Shown: positions 9,671 through 17,059 of the stretch, piece after piece
Numbering within the stretch: the first letter of the stretch is position 1
Layout: each line of letters begins with the position of its first letter
From: Xanthomonas hydrangeae
GTDB lineage: Bacteria > Pseudomonadota > Gammaproteobacteria > Xanthomonadales > Xanthomonadaceae
Direction of reading: 5' to 3'
Assembly: GCA_905142475.1 (NCBI GenBank)
Contig: LR990730.1
Span: forward strand, 1,550,001-1,614,000
Length of the DNA stretch: 64,000 nucleotides
Notes under the pieces: model-generated
What the model saw: only the letters and a program-made list of their open reading frames with translations
What the model was told of the DNA's origin: nothing
The model's database searches: none
Position numbers and translations under genes: made by a program

Positions 9671-9767
9671 GACAACTCCGAACGAGGGTCCAAGCAGGAC
9701 CAGCAAGACTGGGCAGGGTCTGGGCACAAAAAGCCAATCGCGAATGAAGCCGGCGTCCAGCCTGAAG

Positions 9768-9788
9768 GCGCTAATTATTCGTTAACGC
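9768..9788. promoter_or_regulatory. Inverted repeat in the receptor 3/ABC-F divergent promoter region
   Basis: GCGCTAA (9768-9774) and TTAACGC (9782-9788) form a near-perfect inverted repeat in the only AT-rich patch of this gap. It could be an operator or part of overlapping promoters. No regulator is assigned. Confidence 0.25.
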
Positions 9789-9854
9789 TAGAATGGCGTC
9801 GCAGGAATGCTGCTCATCTGCTCATTCCTTTTCGTTCTATCGGACTGTCCATCA

Positions 9855-11771
9855 ATGATTTCCCTGCGCAACTTCTCCATGCGACGCGGCGAGCGTCTGC
9901 TGTTGTCCAACGTCGACCTGACCATGCATGCCGGCTACCGCGTCGGTGTGGTGGGCCGTAATGGCACCGGCAAGTCGAGCCTGTTCGCCGCAGTGAAGGG
10001 CGAACTGGAAGCGGACAAGGGCGACGTCGACCTGCCCGGCAAGGTGCGCACCGCCAGCGTCTCGCAGGAAACCCCCTCGCTGCCCGATCCGGCGCTGTCG
10101 TTCGTGCTCGGTGGCGACATCGAGGTGTCGGCCATCCTGCAGGAAGAGGCGGCGGCCACCGCGCGCGAGGACTGGGAGGCGGTCGCCAACGCGCACCAGA
10201 AGATGGCAGAGCTTGGCGCCTACGACGCCGAAGCGCGTGCCGGCAAGCTGCTGCACGGCCTGGGCTTCCCGGCCGAGACCCATCACCGTGCGGTGTCCTC
10301 GTTCTCCGGCGGCTGGCGCGTGCGCCTGAATCTGGCGCGCGCGCTGATGATGCCCAGCGACCTGTTGCTGCTCGACGAACCGACCAACCACCTGGACATG
10401 GACGCAGTGCTGTGGCTGGAGCAGTGGTTGCTCAAGTACCCGGGCACCTTGCTGCTGATTTCGCATGACCGCGAGTTTCTCGACAACGTGGCCACCCACA
10501 CGCTGCATCTGCACGGCGGCACCGCCAAGCTGTACGTCGGCGGCTATACCGATTTCGAACGCCAGCGCATCGAACACCTGCGCCAGCAGCAGATCGCGCA
10601 CGAAAAGGGCCAGGCCGAGCGCGCGCATCTGCAGAGCTTCATCGACCGCTTCAAGGCGCAGGCCAGCAAGGCCAGCCAGGCGCAGAGCCGCATGAAGCGG
10701 CTGGCCAAGATGGCCGGTACCGAAGCGGTGCGCGCCGAGCGCGAATTCCGCATCGAATTTGCACAGCCGAATCGGCTGCCGTTTTCGCTGATCCGGCTGA
10801 ATCATGCGGCTTGCGGGTATGCGGCTGCGCCGCGGGAATCGGGAGTCGGGAATGGGGAATCGCAAAAGCGTGGGTCCAGCGATGCGATTACCGTGTTGCA
10901 CGATGTCGGGTTTGGGTTGGAAGCGGGCGACCGGATTGGGTTGTTGGGGCCCAATGGCGCGGGTAAATCCACGCTGGTCAAGACCTTGGTGGGCGAGTTG
11001 GAGCCGTTGTCTGGCGAACGCAGCGCGCATCCGGATCTGCGCATCGGCTACTTCGCCCAGCACACGGTGGAATCGTTGCACGAAGGCCAGTCGCCGATGG
11101 ACCACTTCCGCGAGCTGTCGCCGGACGGTTCCAACCAGGCGTTCCGCGATTTCCTTGGTAAATGGAATTTCGCTGGCGACCGCGCGTTTGAAGTGGTGGA
11201 CGGCTTCTCCGGCGGCGAGCGCGCGCGTCTGGCGTTGGCCTTGATCGCCTGGCAGCAACCGAACGTGCTGTTGCTGGACGAACCGACCAACCACCTGGAC
11301 CTGGAAATGCGCGAGGCGCTGGCCGAGGCGCTGAGCGACTTCGAAGGCGCCATCGTGATGGTCTCGCATGACCGCCATCTGATCGGCCTGGTCTGCGACA
11401 GCTTCTGGCGCGTGGCCGACGGCGTGGTCGAACCGTTCGCCGGCGACCTGGACGAATACGCCGCCTGGCTGCGCAGCCGCCCGGCCGCGCAAGGCACCAA
11501 GCAGAAGCTGGCCGAGGTCGCCCCGACCCCGCCACCACCGACCAAACCGCTGCCGCCGAAGAAGGTCGTCAACCCGCACAAGCTGGCCAGCGCCGAAAAG
11601 CGTGTCGGCGAGCTGGAAGCGGCATTGGCGGAACTGGACCGGCAACTGGCCAATCCGGCCAACTACCCCGACAGCGAAAAGATGGCCGTGCTGGGCCGCG
11701 ATCGCGAGGCCACCGCGCAGTTGTTGTCGGCGGCAGAGGCGGCGTGGATGGAGTTGATCGAGGGCGCGTAG
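9855..11771 (+). CDS. yheS: ABC-F family ATPase, YheS-like, with repeat-derived linker insert
   Basis: This 638-residue soluble protein has two ABC ATPase domains and no membrane segments, the hallmark of ABC-F translation factors that act on the ribosome. Domain 1 has Walker A GRNGTGKSS (about residue 34), signature SFSGGW and Walker B LLLLDEPTNHLDM. Domain 2 has GPNGAGKSTL (about 365), FSGGERARLA and LLLDEPTNHLDLE. A C-terminal charged coiled coil follows a proline-rich hinge. The start is the ATG at 9855 (MISLRNFSM), which fits the family N-terminus. Between residues about 327 and 343, just before domain 2, lies a segment coded by four GGGAATC-type heptads (10834-10861), which homologues would not be expected to have. 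The reading frame is intact. Confidence 0.88.
   Translation: MISLRNFSMRRGERLLLSNVDLTMHAGYRVGVVGRNGTGKSSLFAAVKGELEADKGDVDLPGKVRTASVSQETPSLPDPALSFVLGGDIEVSAILQEEAAATAREDWEAVANAHQKMAELGAYDAEARAGKLLHGLGFPAETHHRAVSSFSGGWRVRLNLARALMMPSDLLLLDEPTNHLDMDAVLWLEQWLLKYPGTLLLISHDREFLDNVATHTLHLHGGTAKLYVGGYTDFERQRIEHLRQQQIAHEKGQAERAHLQSFIDRFKAQASKASQAQSRMKRLAKMAGTEAVRAEREFRIEFAQPNRLPFSLIRLNHAACGYAAAPRESGVGNGESQKRGSSDAITVLHDVGFGLEAGDRIGLLGPNGAGKSTLVKTLVGELEPLSGERSAHPDLRIGYFAQHTVESLHEGQSPMDHFRELSPDGSNQAFRDFLGKWNFAGDRAFEVVDGFSGGERARLALALIAWQQPNVLLLDEPTNHLDLEMREALAEALSDFEGAIVMVSHDRHLIGLVCDSFWRVADGVVEPFAGDLDEYAAWLRSRPAAQGTKQKLAEVAPTPPPPTKPLPPKKVVNPHKLASAEKRVGELEAALAELDRQLANPANYPDSEKMAVLGRDREATAQLLSAAEAAWMELIEGA
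10834..10861 (+). repeat. Four GGGAATC-type heptads inside the ABC-F coding sequence
   Basis: Units GGGAATC, GGGAGTC, GGGAATG, GGGAATC run without a break. They match the left arm of the intergenic palindromes at 28439, 29093 and 31774. The following bases, GCAAAAGC and GGTCCAGCG, resemble the interior of the ruvC-ruvA copy (GCAACAGC and AGTCCAGGG). The inverted right arm is absent. Confidence 0.85.
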
Positions 11772-11848
11772 GGTGGGGCCGAGGTGATGGTGTGTGTTGA
11801 TCGATGATGCATAGAGCTCGAAAGTGATGGAAGTGCGCTGCGCGCCCG

Positions 11849-11940
11849 CACCCTCATCCGGAGCTGCGCGCCACCTTCTCCCGCAGGGAGAAGGTGGCTA
11901 AAGCCCCTCCCCCTGCGGGAGAGGGGTTGGGGTGAGGGTA
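11849..11940. repeat. Nested inverted-repeat element after the ABC-F gene
   Basis: The element contains a hairpin CCACCTTCTCCC/GGGAGAAGGTGG at 11871-11897 and a CCCCTCCCCCTGCGGGAGAGGGG stretch. Outer ends ACCCTCA and TGAGGGT also pair. A shorter relative (CCCTCACCCCAACCCCTCTC) is at 53907-53940. Repeats of this look are common in Xanthomonas intergenic DNA. It may also serve as a terminator for the convergent genes on either side. Confidence 0.6.
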
Positions 11941-12016
11941 CGGCGGAAGACAGCCATCTCAACAGAGATGGCTCTGTTTGAGTACACGCATGCAGCCCTC
12001 ACTCGAACGCACAACC

Positions 12017-12889
12017 TCAGCCCAGCTTTTGCTCCACCAATAACCACGCAAGCAACCTTCGCCCAGCCTCACTCTCCGGCCGCGAGCGTAGCCGCGTCAG
12101 CCAGTAGCGCCCGGCGTCGATCCTGATCGGGAACGGGCACACCAGGCGCCCTGCATCCAGATCCTGTCGAAACATCGGCAACGGCAACAACGCCACCCCG
12201 GCACCGGCCGCCGCGGCGCTGGCCAATGTCAGCGACGAATCGAACATCGCACCGCGCGCTGCGACTTCGGCTGCACCTGCCGCGCGAAACCACTGCGGCC
12301 ACTCGTCCAGTCGATACGAGCGCAGCAACTGCACCTGTGCCAGATCGGCCGGCGTGCGCAACGCGCGCGCCATTGCCGGCGCGCAGACCGGTGCAAACGG
12401 CGCCTCCATCAACGCATGGGCGATCTGCCCGTGCCAGTCGCCATCGCCGAAACGGATTGCCAGATCCAGCCCTTCGCCAGCCAGATCGACCCGGTTGTTG
12501 TGGGTCGACAGACGCAGCTCGATCTCCGGATGCGCTGCATGAAAGGCATCCACGCGCGGCAGCAACCAGCCGGTGGCGAAGGTGCCGACCACACCCACGT
12601 TGAGCACCTCGCGATAGCGGCCATCGGCAAAGCGCTCCAGGGTGGCCGCAATGCGATCGAAGGCCTCGCCCAACACCGGCGCCAGCGCAGCGCCTTCGTC
12701 GGTGAGCGCCACACCGCGCGGTAGCCGGTGGAGCAGGCTGGTGCCCAGCTGCTGTTCCAGTGCCTTGATCTGGTGACTCAGCGCAGCCTGGCTCACGCAC
12801 AGCTCGCCGGCCGCGCGGGTCAGGTTCTGATGACGCGCAGCAGCCTCGAAAGCGCGCAGGGCATTGAGCGGGAGGCGGGGCCGAGGCAT
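12017..12889 (-). CDS. ampR: LysR-type regulator of beta-lactamase, AmpR-like
   Basis: This 290-residue transcription factor has an N-terminal winged helix-turn-helix (residues 8-65; NLTRAAGELCVSQAALSHQI is the recognition region) and a C-terminal effector-binding domain (about 90-290). The start MPRPRLPLNALRAFEAAARH is the typical AmpR beginning. It is divergent from the class A beta-lactamase gene at 12990 with a 100-base shared promoter, the classical ampR-bla arrangement. Known AmpR proteins sense cell-wall muropeptides and activate the adjacent beta-lactamase when beta-lactams perturb peptidoglycan recycling. A similar ampR/bla pair is known from Xanthomonas campestris. Confidence 0.88.
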   Translation of the reverse strand: MPRPRLPLNALRAFEAAARHQNLTRAAGELCVSQAALSHQIKALEQQLGTSLLHRLPRGVALTDEGAALAPVLGEAFDRIAATLERFADGRYREVLNVGVVGTFATGWLLPRVDAFHAAHPEIELRLSTHNNRVDLAGEGLDLAIRFGDGDWHGQIAHALMEAPFAPVCAPAMARALRTPADLAQVQLLRSYRLDEWPQWFRAAGAAEVAARGAMFDSSLTLASAAAAGAGVALLPLPMFRQDLDAGRLVCPFPIRIDAGRYWLTRLRSRPESEAGRRLLAWLLVEQKLG

Positions 12890-12989
12890 GCGCAGAGATT
12901 AGTTCAATTCATGCCTGGGATCGAAACATCGCGATGGTCGGCTGCTTCGCCTGCCTCGATACTGCGGGCTCTCCCAATGAGGTGGCCCC

Positions 12990-13895
12990 ATGTTGAACCG
13001 ACGGCAGTTCCTGTCCGTGACCGGTGCGAGTGTGTTGCTTGCGGCGTCCAAATCCGCATGGCCGCTCTCCCGGGTGGCGACATTGCACGAGCCAACGGGC
13101 GATCTGCTGCGGGCACGCTGGGCGGAGATCGAACGTGGCACCGGTGGCCGCCTGGGTATCGGCCTGCTCGACAGCGCCACCGGCAAGCACTTCGGGCAGC
13201 GCGAAGACGAGCGCTTTCCGATGTGCAGTACCTTCAAATTTGTATTGGCTGCGGCAGTATTGCAGCGGGTGGACCAGGGCAAGCTGACACTGGCGCAACA
13301 GGTCAAGATCCGTGCCTCGGACATGCTGTCGCATGCGCCGGTGACCGAGCGCCATGTCGGCGGTTCGCTCAGCGTGGCCGAGCTGTGCCGGGCCACGATG
13401 ATCTACAGCGACAACCCGGCCGCCAACCTGCTGTTCCCGCTGGTCGGCGATCCGCAAGGCCTGACTGCTTTCCTGCGCGGGATTGGCGATACCCAGACCC
13501 GCAGCGACCGTCACGAGCCGGAGATGAATCGGTTCGCCGCCGGCGACCCACGCGATACCACCACGCCTGCAGCGATGGCTGCCACGCTGCGCACGCTGCT
13601 ACTCGGCGACGCGCTGCAACCCACCTCACGCAAGCAGCTGACCGACTGGATGATCGACAACCGTACCGGCGACGATTGCCTGCGTGCGGGGCTCACGCCT
13701 GACTGGAAGATCGGCGACAAGACCGGCAGCAATGGCACCGACACCCGCAACGACATCGCCATCATCTGGCCACCGGAAGGCAGGGCGCCACTGCTGCTCA
13801 CCACGTACTTGAATGGCGCCAACGTCGACAGCGATGCGCGCGATGCGGCGTTAAAGGCAGTGGCGCAGGCAGTGGCGAGCTACGTGTCTGCTTGA
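12990..13895 (+). CDS. bla: Class A (serine) beta-lactamase, Tat-exported
   Basis: This 301-residue enzyme hydrolyses beta-lactams in the periplasm. All catalytic motifs are present: S80-T-F-K83 (Ambler 70-73), S140-D-N142 (130-132), E176-P-E-M-N (166-170) and K244-T-G246 (234-236). The N-terminus LNRRQFLSVTGASVLL carries a twin-arginine motif, so export in folded form by Tat is expected. It is divergent from ampR and therefore probably inducible. The sequence corresponds to the chromosomal beta-lactamase type described in X. campestris. It is a complete gene with no missing residues. Confidence 0.95.
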   Translation: MLNRRQFLSVTGASVLLAASKSAWPLSRVATLHEPTGDLLRARWAEIERGTGGRLGIGLLDSATGKHFGQREDERFPMCSTFKFVLAAAVLQRVDQGKLTLAQQVKIRASDMLSHAPVTERHVGGSLSVAELCRATMIYSDNPAANLLFPLVGDPQGLTAFLRGIGDTQTRSDRHEPEMNRFAAGDPRDTTTPAAMAATLRTLLLGDALQPTSRKQLTDWMIDNRTGDDCLRAGLTPDWKIGDKTGSNGTDTRNDIAIIWPPEGRAPLLLTTYLNGANVDSDARDAALKAVAQAVASYVSA

Positions 13896-14211
13896 TGCGT
13901 GTGCGGCGGACTCTGGAGCGGCCCGTTTCACAACGCGATCGAATCGCCGATCTGCAAGCTGCGAACCAGCGTGGTCGGCTGTTGGAGGTCGACGCAGTGT
14001 CTGCAGCGGACTGCAGTTGCAGCACTCCGCCTCAAGGCGACGTCTGCACGCAGCGCGGCGGGCGTTTTTTCGACGCCAGTGACTAACGCCAGTGACTAAG
14101 AGCGGCTAACAAACCCTAGCGAGCGCCTGTCAGTGAGTGCAGTGGTTTTGTCGGCCGCATCTCGTTGGATGCAGTCAAAAGTCCAGATCAAACGCTGAGT
14201 GGGTCGAATGC

Positions 14212-14317
14212 GCGGTGCCCTCATCGCTCGCGGGACACGCCGCAAGTACGTCCATGTAGGCTCGGTGGCGGCATCCATGCCGCCACACGGTCCCGCAAGC
14301 GGTGAGGACACCGCACC
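14212..14317. repeat. Palindromic module X inside the MITE-like element
   Basis: Outer arms GCGGTGCCCTCATC and GGTGAGGACACCGC surround the inner palindrome GTGGCGGCAT-CC-ATGCCGCCAC. It is homologous to 693-791 and 19760-19864. Confidence 0.8.
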
Positions 14318-14370
14318 AGAGAGTTGATCGGTTGCTTTGTTTAGAACCATGCATAACGACCATCTCGACT

Positions 14371-14479
14371 GGTCCTTGCCCGCCCACCGTCGCGGGACCT
14401 TACGCGGCATGGATGCCGCGTAAGAGCCTACATGGATGTACTTGCGGCGTGTCCTGCGATGGTGGGCGGGCAAGGGCCC
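14371..14479. repeat. Palindromic module Y inside the MITE-like element
   Basis: Outer arms begin GGTCCTTGCCCGCCCACC and end GGTGGGCGGGCAAGG. The inner palindrome is TTACGCGGCAT-GG-ATGCCGCGTAA. It is homologous to 455-562 and 19997-20105. Confidence 0.85.
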
Positions 14480-14685
14480 TGCAGCCAGGCCGCAGATCAA
14501 CCGGCCTGCAGTAGCCTGACGTGAAGTAGTTTTGTTAGCCGCTCTAAGTCCTGATCAAGCGCGATACCGATACTCAAAGTGCGCGAAAGCCTGTCGGCCG
14601 ACAGGCGCCGACGAGATCATGGCCGCAGTGGAGGATCTCGACATCGACGGTCCGGCCAGTCCGGTCAAGCCACAGCATCGATCAC

Positions 14686-16830
14686 TCAAGATCCCGGCGC
14701 ATCGGCCAATTCGGTCTGATACAACTGCGCCGGCCCACCCATCGCCGGATCGCTCACGCTATCGGCGCCGGTTTCGACGCGACCTGCCAGGCGTTGACGC
14801 GCACCATCCCGCTCCAGCCACAGGTCGTACCAGCCGCCGCTCGCTGCGGCCTTCCAGCTGCGTCGCTGGGTGCTGCCCGGCGCTACGGTCAGTTGCTCGC
14901 GTGGCTGCGCATTCGCATAGGCCGCTGGTTGCAACGCCACCTGCACTGCGGTGGTGCCGGGATTGTGCAGCAAGAGCGACAACGCGGCTGGATCGTTGGC
15001 GTCCTGCGTGATATCGGCCAGCAGTAGCGCTGCACTCAGATCGCCGCGATAGTGACGATGGAAGCCATTGGGGCCGAGCAACCACAGATCGTAGCGACCA
15101 TCGTGGGTGGTCCAGCTGCCTTCCAACGTGGCGCCGTTGCCGAGCGTGTAGCGACGCGGAATCGCCGCCAGGTCGTAGCGGTCGTAGACGTGCAGCACGA
15201 CCGCAGCACCGCTGTTGGACATGCGCAGCACCACCTCGCCGCGCTCCTGCACATAAGTCAGTTGCACAGTCGGGCGATACGGCACGGCGCGCGAACGCCG
15301 TACACCGAATGGCTGCTGCGGCGCCTGCAACGAAACAGGCAGCGGCGGCAACGTGTGCTCGCGCATCGCCGCCGCGCGCGCTGCAGTGGCGCTGACATCC
15401 GGCAATGCAGCGACGAACGGGCGCGCATCGGCGGTACTAAAATCGAATGCGGTGGTGAGATCGCCGCAGACTGCACGCCGCCATGGCGTGATCTCCGGTG
15501 CGGGCACGCCAAAGCGACGTTCCAGCAGGCGCAATACCGAGGTGTGGTCGTACACCTGCGAGTCCACCCAGCCGCCGCGGCTCCACGGCGAGATCACGTA
15601 CAGCGGCACACGCGGGCCCAGGCCATAGGGGCGGCCACGCAGTTCCGATAGATCCACTTTTTGCTCGCCGGGTGCGGGCTGACGGTGGTATTCGTCGTCG
15701 GTGGCAATGCTGGATGCACCGACAAAGCCGGCGGCCGCACGCGGATCCAGCGACGGTGGCGCCGGCGGCGGCATGTGATCGAAAAAGCCGTCGTTCTCGT
15801 CGAACATCAACAGCAGTGCGGTGCGGCTCCATACCTGCGGATCGGCAGTCAGCGCATCCAGCACGCGGGCGGTGTAGGCCGCGCCTTGCGCAGGACTGGA
15901 CGGATCCGGATGTTCGCTGCCGGCCGCATCGGCAATGATGAAACTCACCGACGGCAGTTGCCCGCTAAGCACATCGGCACGTAATTGATCCACATCGCGC
16001 GTGCTCACGCCACGCGCGCGCAGTTGCGCATCGTGCCCCGGCGCAGCACTGAACGCCTGCCGAAACGGCGCGAAGCCTGCCAGCGGGTTGTCGGTGAAGT
16101 TGTCGCGCATGTCCTGATAGATCTGCCAGGACACGCCCGCTTTCTGAAGATGTTCGACGTAGGTCGTCCAGCGATACGCCTCGGCGAAACCACCCAGCTC
16201 CGGGAAGTTGTCGTGCGAGTTACCGATCACCGGCCCACCGGCGCGCGCCTGCGGGTCATTGCCGCCGCTCCACAAAAATACGCGATTCGAGTTGGTGCCG
16301 GTCTGGATCGAGGCGTGGTACGCATCGCAGATGGTGAAGGCGTCGGCGAGCGCGTATTGAAACGGGATATCCGCACGCACGTAATGACCCAGCGCGTGAT
16401 TGTGCTTGGCGGCGGCCCAATGGCCGAGCCGGCCGTGGTCCCAGGCACGTTGCGCATCCACCCAGCTATGCGGGGTGCCTTGCACGCGCATGAAGCCGAA
16501 CTGCGCCGCAGTATCCAGCGCAAACGGCGTCAGCCACTGGCCACCGTCTTCGCTGGGCTGCAGCCACACCGTGCGTGCAGGCGCACCCGGCAGTGGCGGC
16601 GCAGGAATCGGAAAACGGTCGCCGAACCCGCGCACGCCGGGCAGCGCGCCGAAGTAATGATCGAAGGCGCGGTTTTCCTGCATCAGGATCACCACATGCT
16701 GCAGGTCTTCCAACGTGCCGCTGCGACGGTCCGGCGCGATGGCTGCGGCGCGCGCGATGCTGGGCAATAACGCGGCGGCGGCACCGGCGAGTCCGGTCTG
16801 CAACACGCGGCGGCGGGGAAGATCGATCAT
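14686..16830 (-). CDS. Phosphocholine-specific phospholipase C, Tat-exported
   Basis: This 714-residue protein belongs to the acid-phosphatase-like phospholipase C family. The start MIDLPRRRVLQTGLAGAAAA (ATG at 16830) carries a twin-arginine signal. The catalytic domain begins with VVILMQENRAFDHYFG, the metal- and nucleophile-bearing motif of the family. It also has TICDAYHASIQTGTNSNR and LLLMFDENDGFFDH with further metal ligands. Residues about 490-700 match the paired C-terminal beta domains of these enzymes. Full length is normal for the family. The enzyme releases phosphocholine from host or bacterial phosphatidylcholine. It lies 229 bases after the receptor gene at 17060 on the same strand. 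Confidence 0.9.
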   Translation of the reverse strand: MIDLPRRRVLQTGLAGAAAALLPSIARAAAIAPDRRSGTLEDLQHVVILMQENRAFDHYFGALPGVRGFGDRFPIPAPPLPGAPARTVWLQPSEDGGQWLTPFALDTAAQFGFMRVQGTPHSWVDAQRAWDHGRLGHWAAAKHNHALGHYVRADIPFQYALADAFTICDAYHASIQTGTNSNRVFLWSGGNDPQARAGGPVIGNSHDNFPELGGFAEAYRWTTYVEHLQKAGVSWQIYQDMRDNFTDNPLAGFAPFRQAFSAAPGHDAQLRARGVSTRDVDQLRADVLSGQLPSVSFIIADAAGSEHPDPSSPAQGAAYTARVLDALTADPQVWSRTALLLMFDENDGFFDHMPPPAPPSLDPRAAAGFVGASSIATDDEYHRQPAPGEQKVDLSELRGRPYGLGPRVPLYVISPWSRGGWVDSQVYDHTSVLRLLERRFGVPAPEITPWRRAVCGDLTTAFDFSTADARPFVAALPDVSATAARAAAMREHTLPPLPVSLQAPQQPFGVRRSRAVPYRPTVQLTYVQERGEVVLRMSNSGAAVVLHVYDRYDLAAIPRRYTLGNGATLEGSWTTHDGRYDLWLLGPNGFHRHYRGDLSAALLLADITQDANDPAALSLLLHNPGTTAVQVALQPAAYANAQPREQLTVAPGSTQRRSWKAAASGGWYDLWLERDGARQRLAGRVETGADSVSDPAMGGPAQLYQTELADAPGS

Positions 16831-16968
16831 CGTGTCACCTGGTTGGCACGCCAATACTGTCTGCGCTGGGGTGGGTCGAGCGTACCGAACTCGTCAGCGC
16901 GTGTGTTCTCTTGCGTGCTTGCAAAACCGCCGATCACGCCAATTTGCACATGCGGAAGAACGGATGCG

Positions 16969-17010
16969 GGGAGCGAATCGAGTGGCGTGCCTTTCACTCG
17001 ATCCGCTCCC
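16969..17010 (-). terminator. Hairpin between TonB receptor 4 and phospholipase C
   Basis: 16-bp arms GGGAGCGAATCGAGTG (16969-16984) and CACTCGATCCGCTCCC (16995-17010) pair with one mismatch. The structure begins about 50 bases past the receptor stop. It has no T tract, so it may attenuate or process a shared transcript rather than end it. Confidence 0.5.
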
Positions 17011-17059
17011 GCACGTTGGAAATCCTATCCCCGCAGGCCGTCGGCCATGTGCTGCTAAG

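Larger units (their letters stand above)
14100..14544. mobile_element. MITE-like non-autonomous element with 14-bp terminal inverted repeats
   Basis: The ends GAGCGGCTAACAAA (14100-14113) and TTTGTTAGCCGCTC (14531-14544) are perfect inverted repeats. Both are flanked by TAA (14097-14099 and 14545-14547), consistent with a 3-bp target duplication. The 445-bp interior has no transposase and carries one X module (14212-14317) and one Y module (14371-14479). Size, ends and lack of coding fit a miniature inverted-repeat transposable element moved in trans. A TNA-type duplication would suit an IS5-group transposase, but that is inference. Confidence 0.75.
13896..14685. other. Gene-free spacer holding a MITE-like element
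   Basis: There is no supported gene in 790 bases. Positions 13896-14098 show only a short direct duplication, in which GCCAGTGACTAA appears twice at 14075-14099. Positions 14100-14544 are the element described separately, and 14548-14685 lead to the end of the phospholipase C gene with nothing recognisable. Confidence 0.7.
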
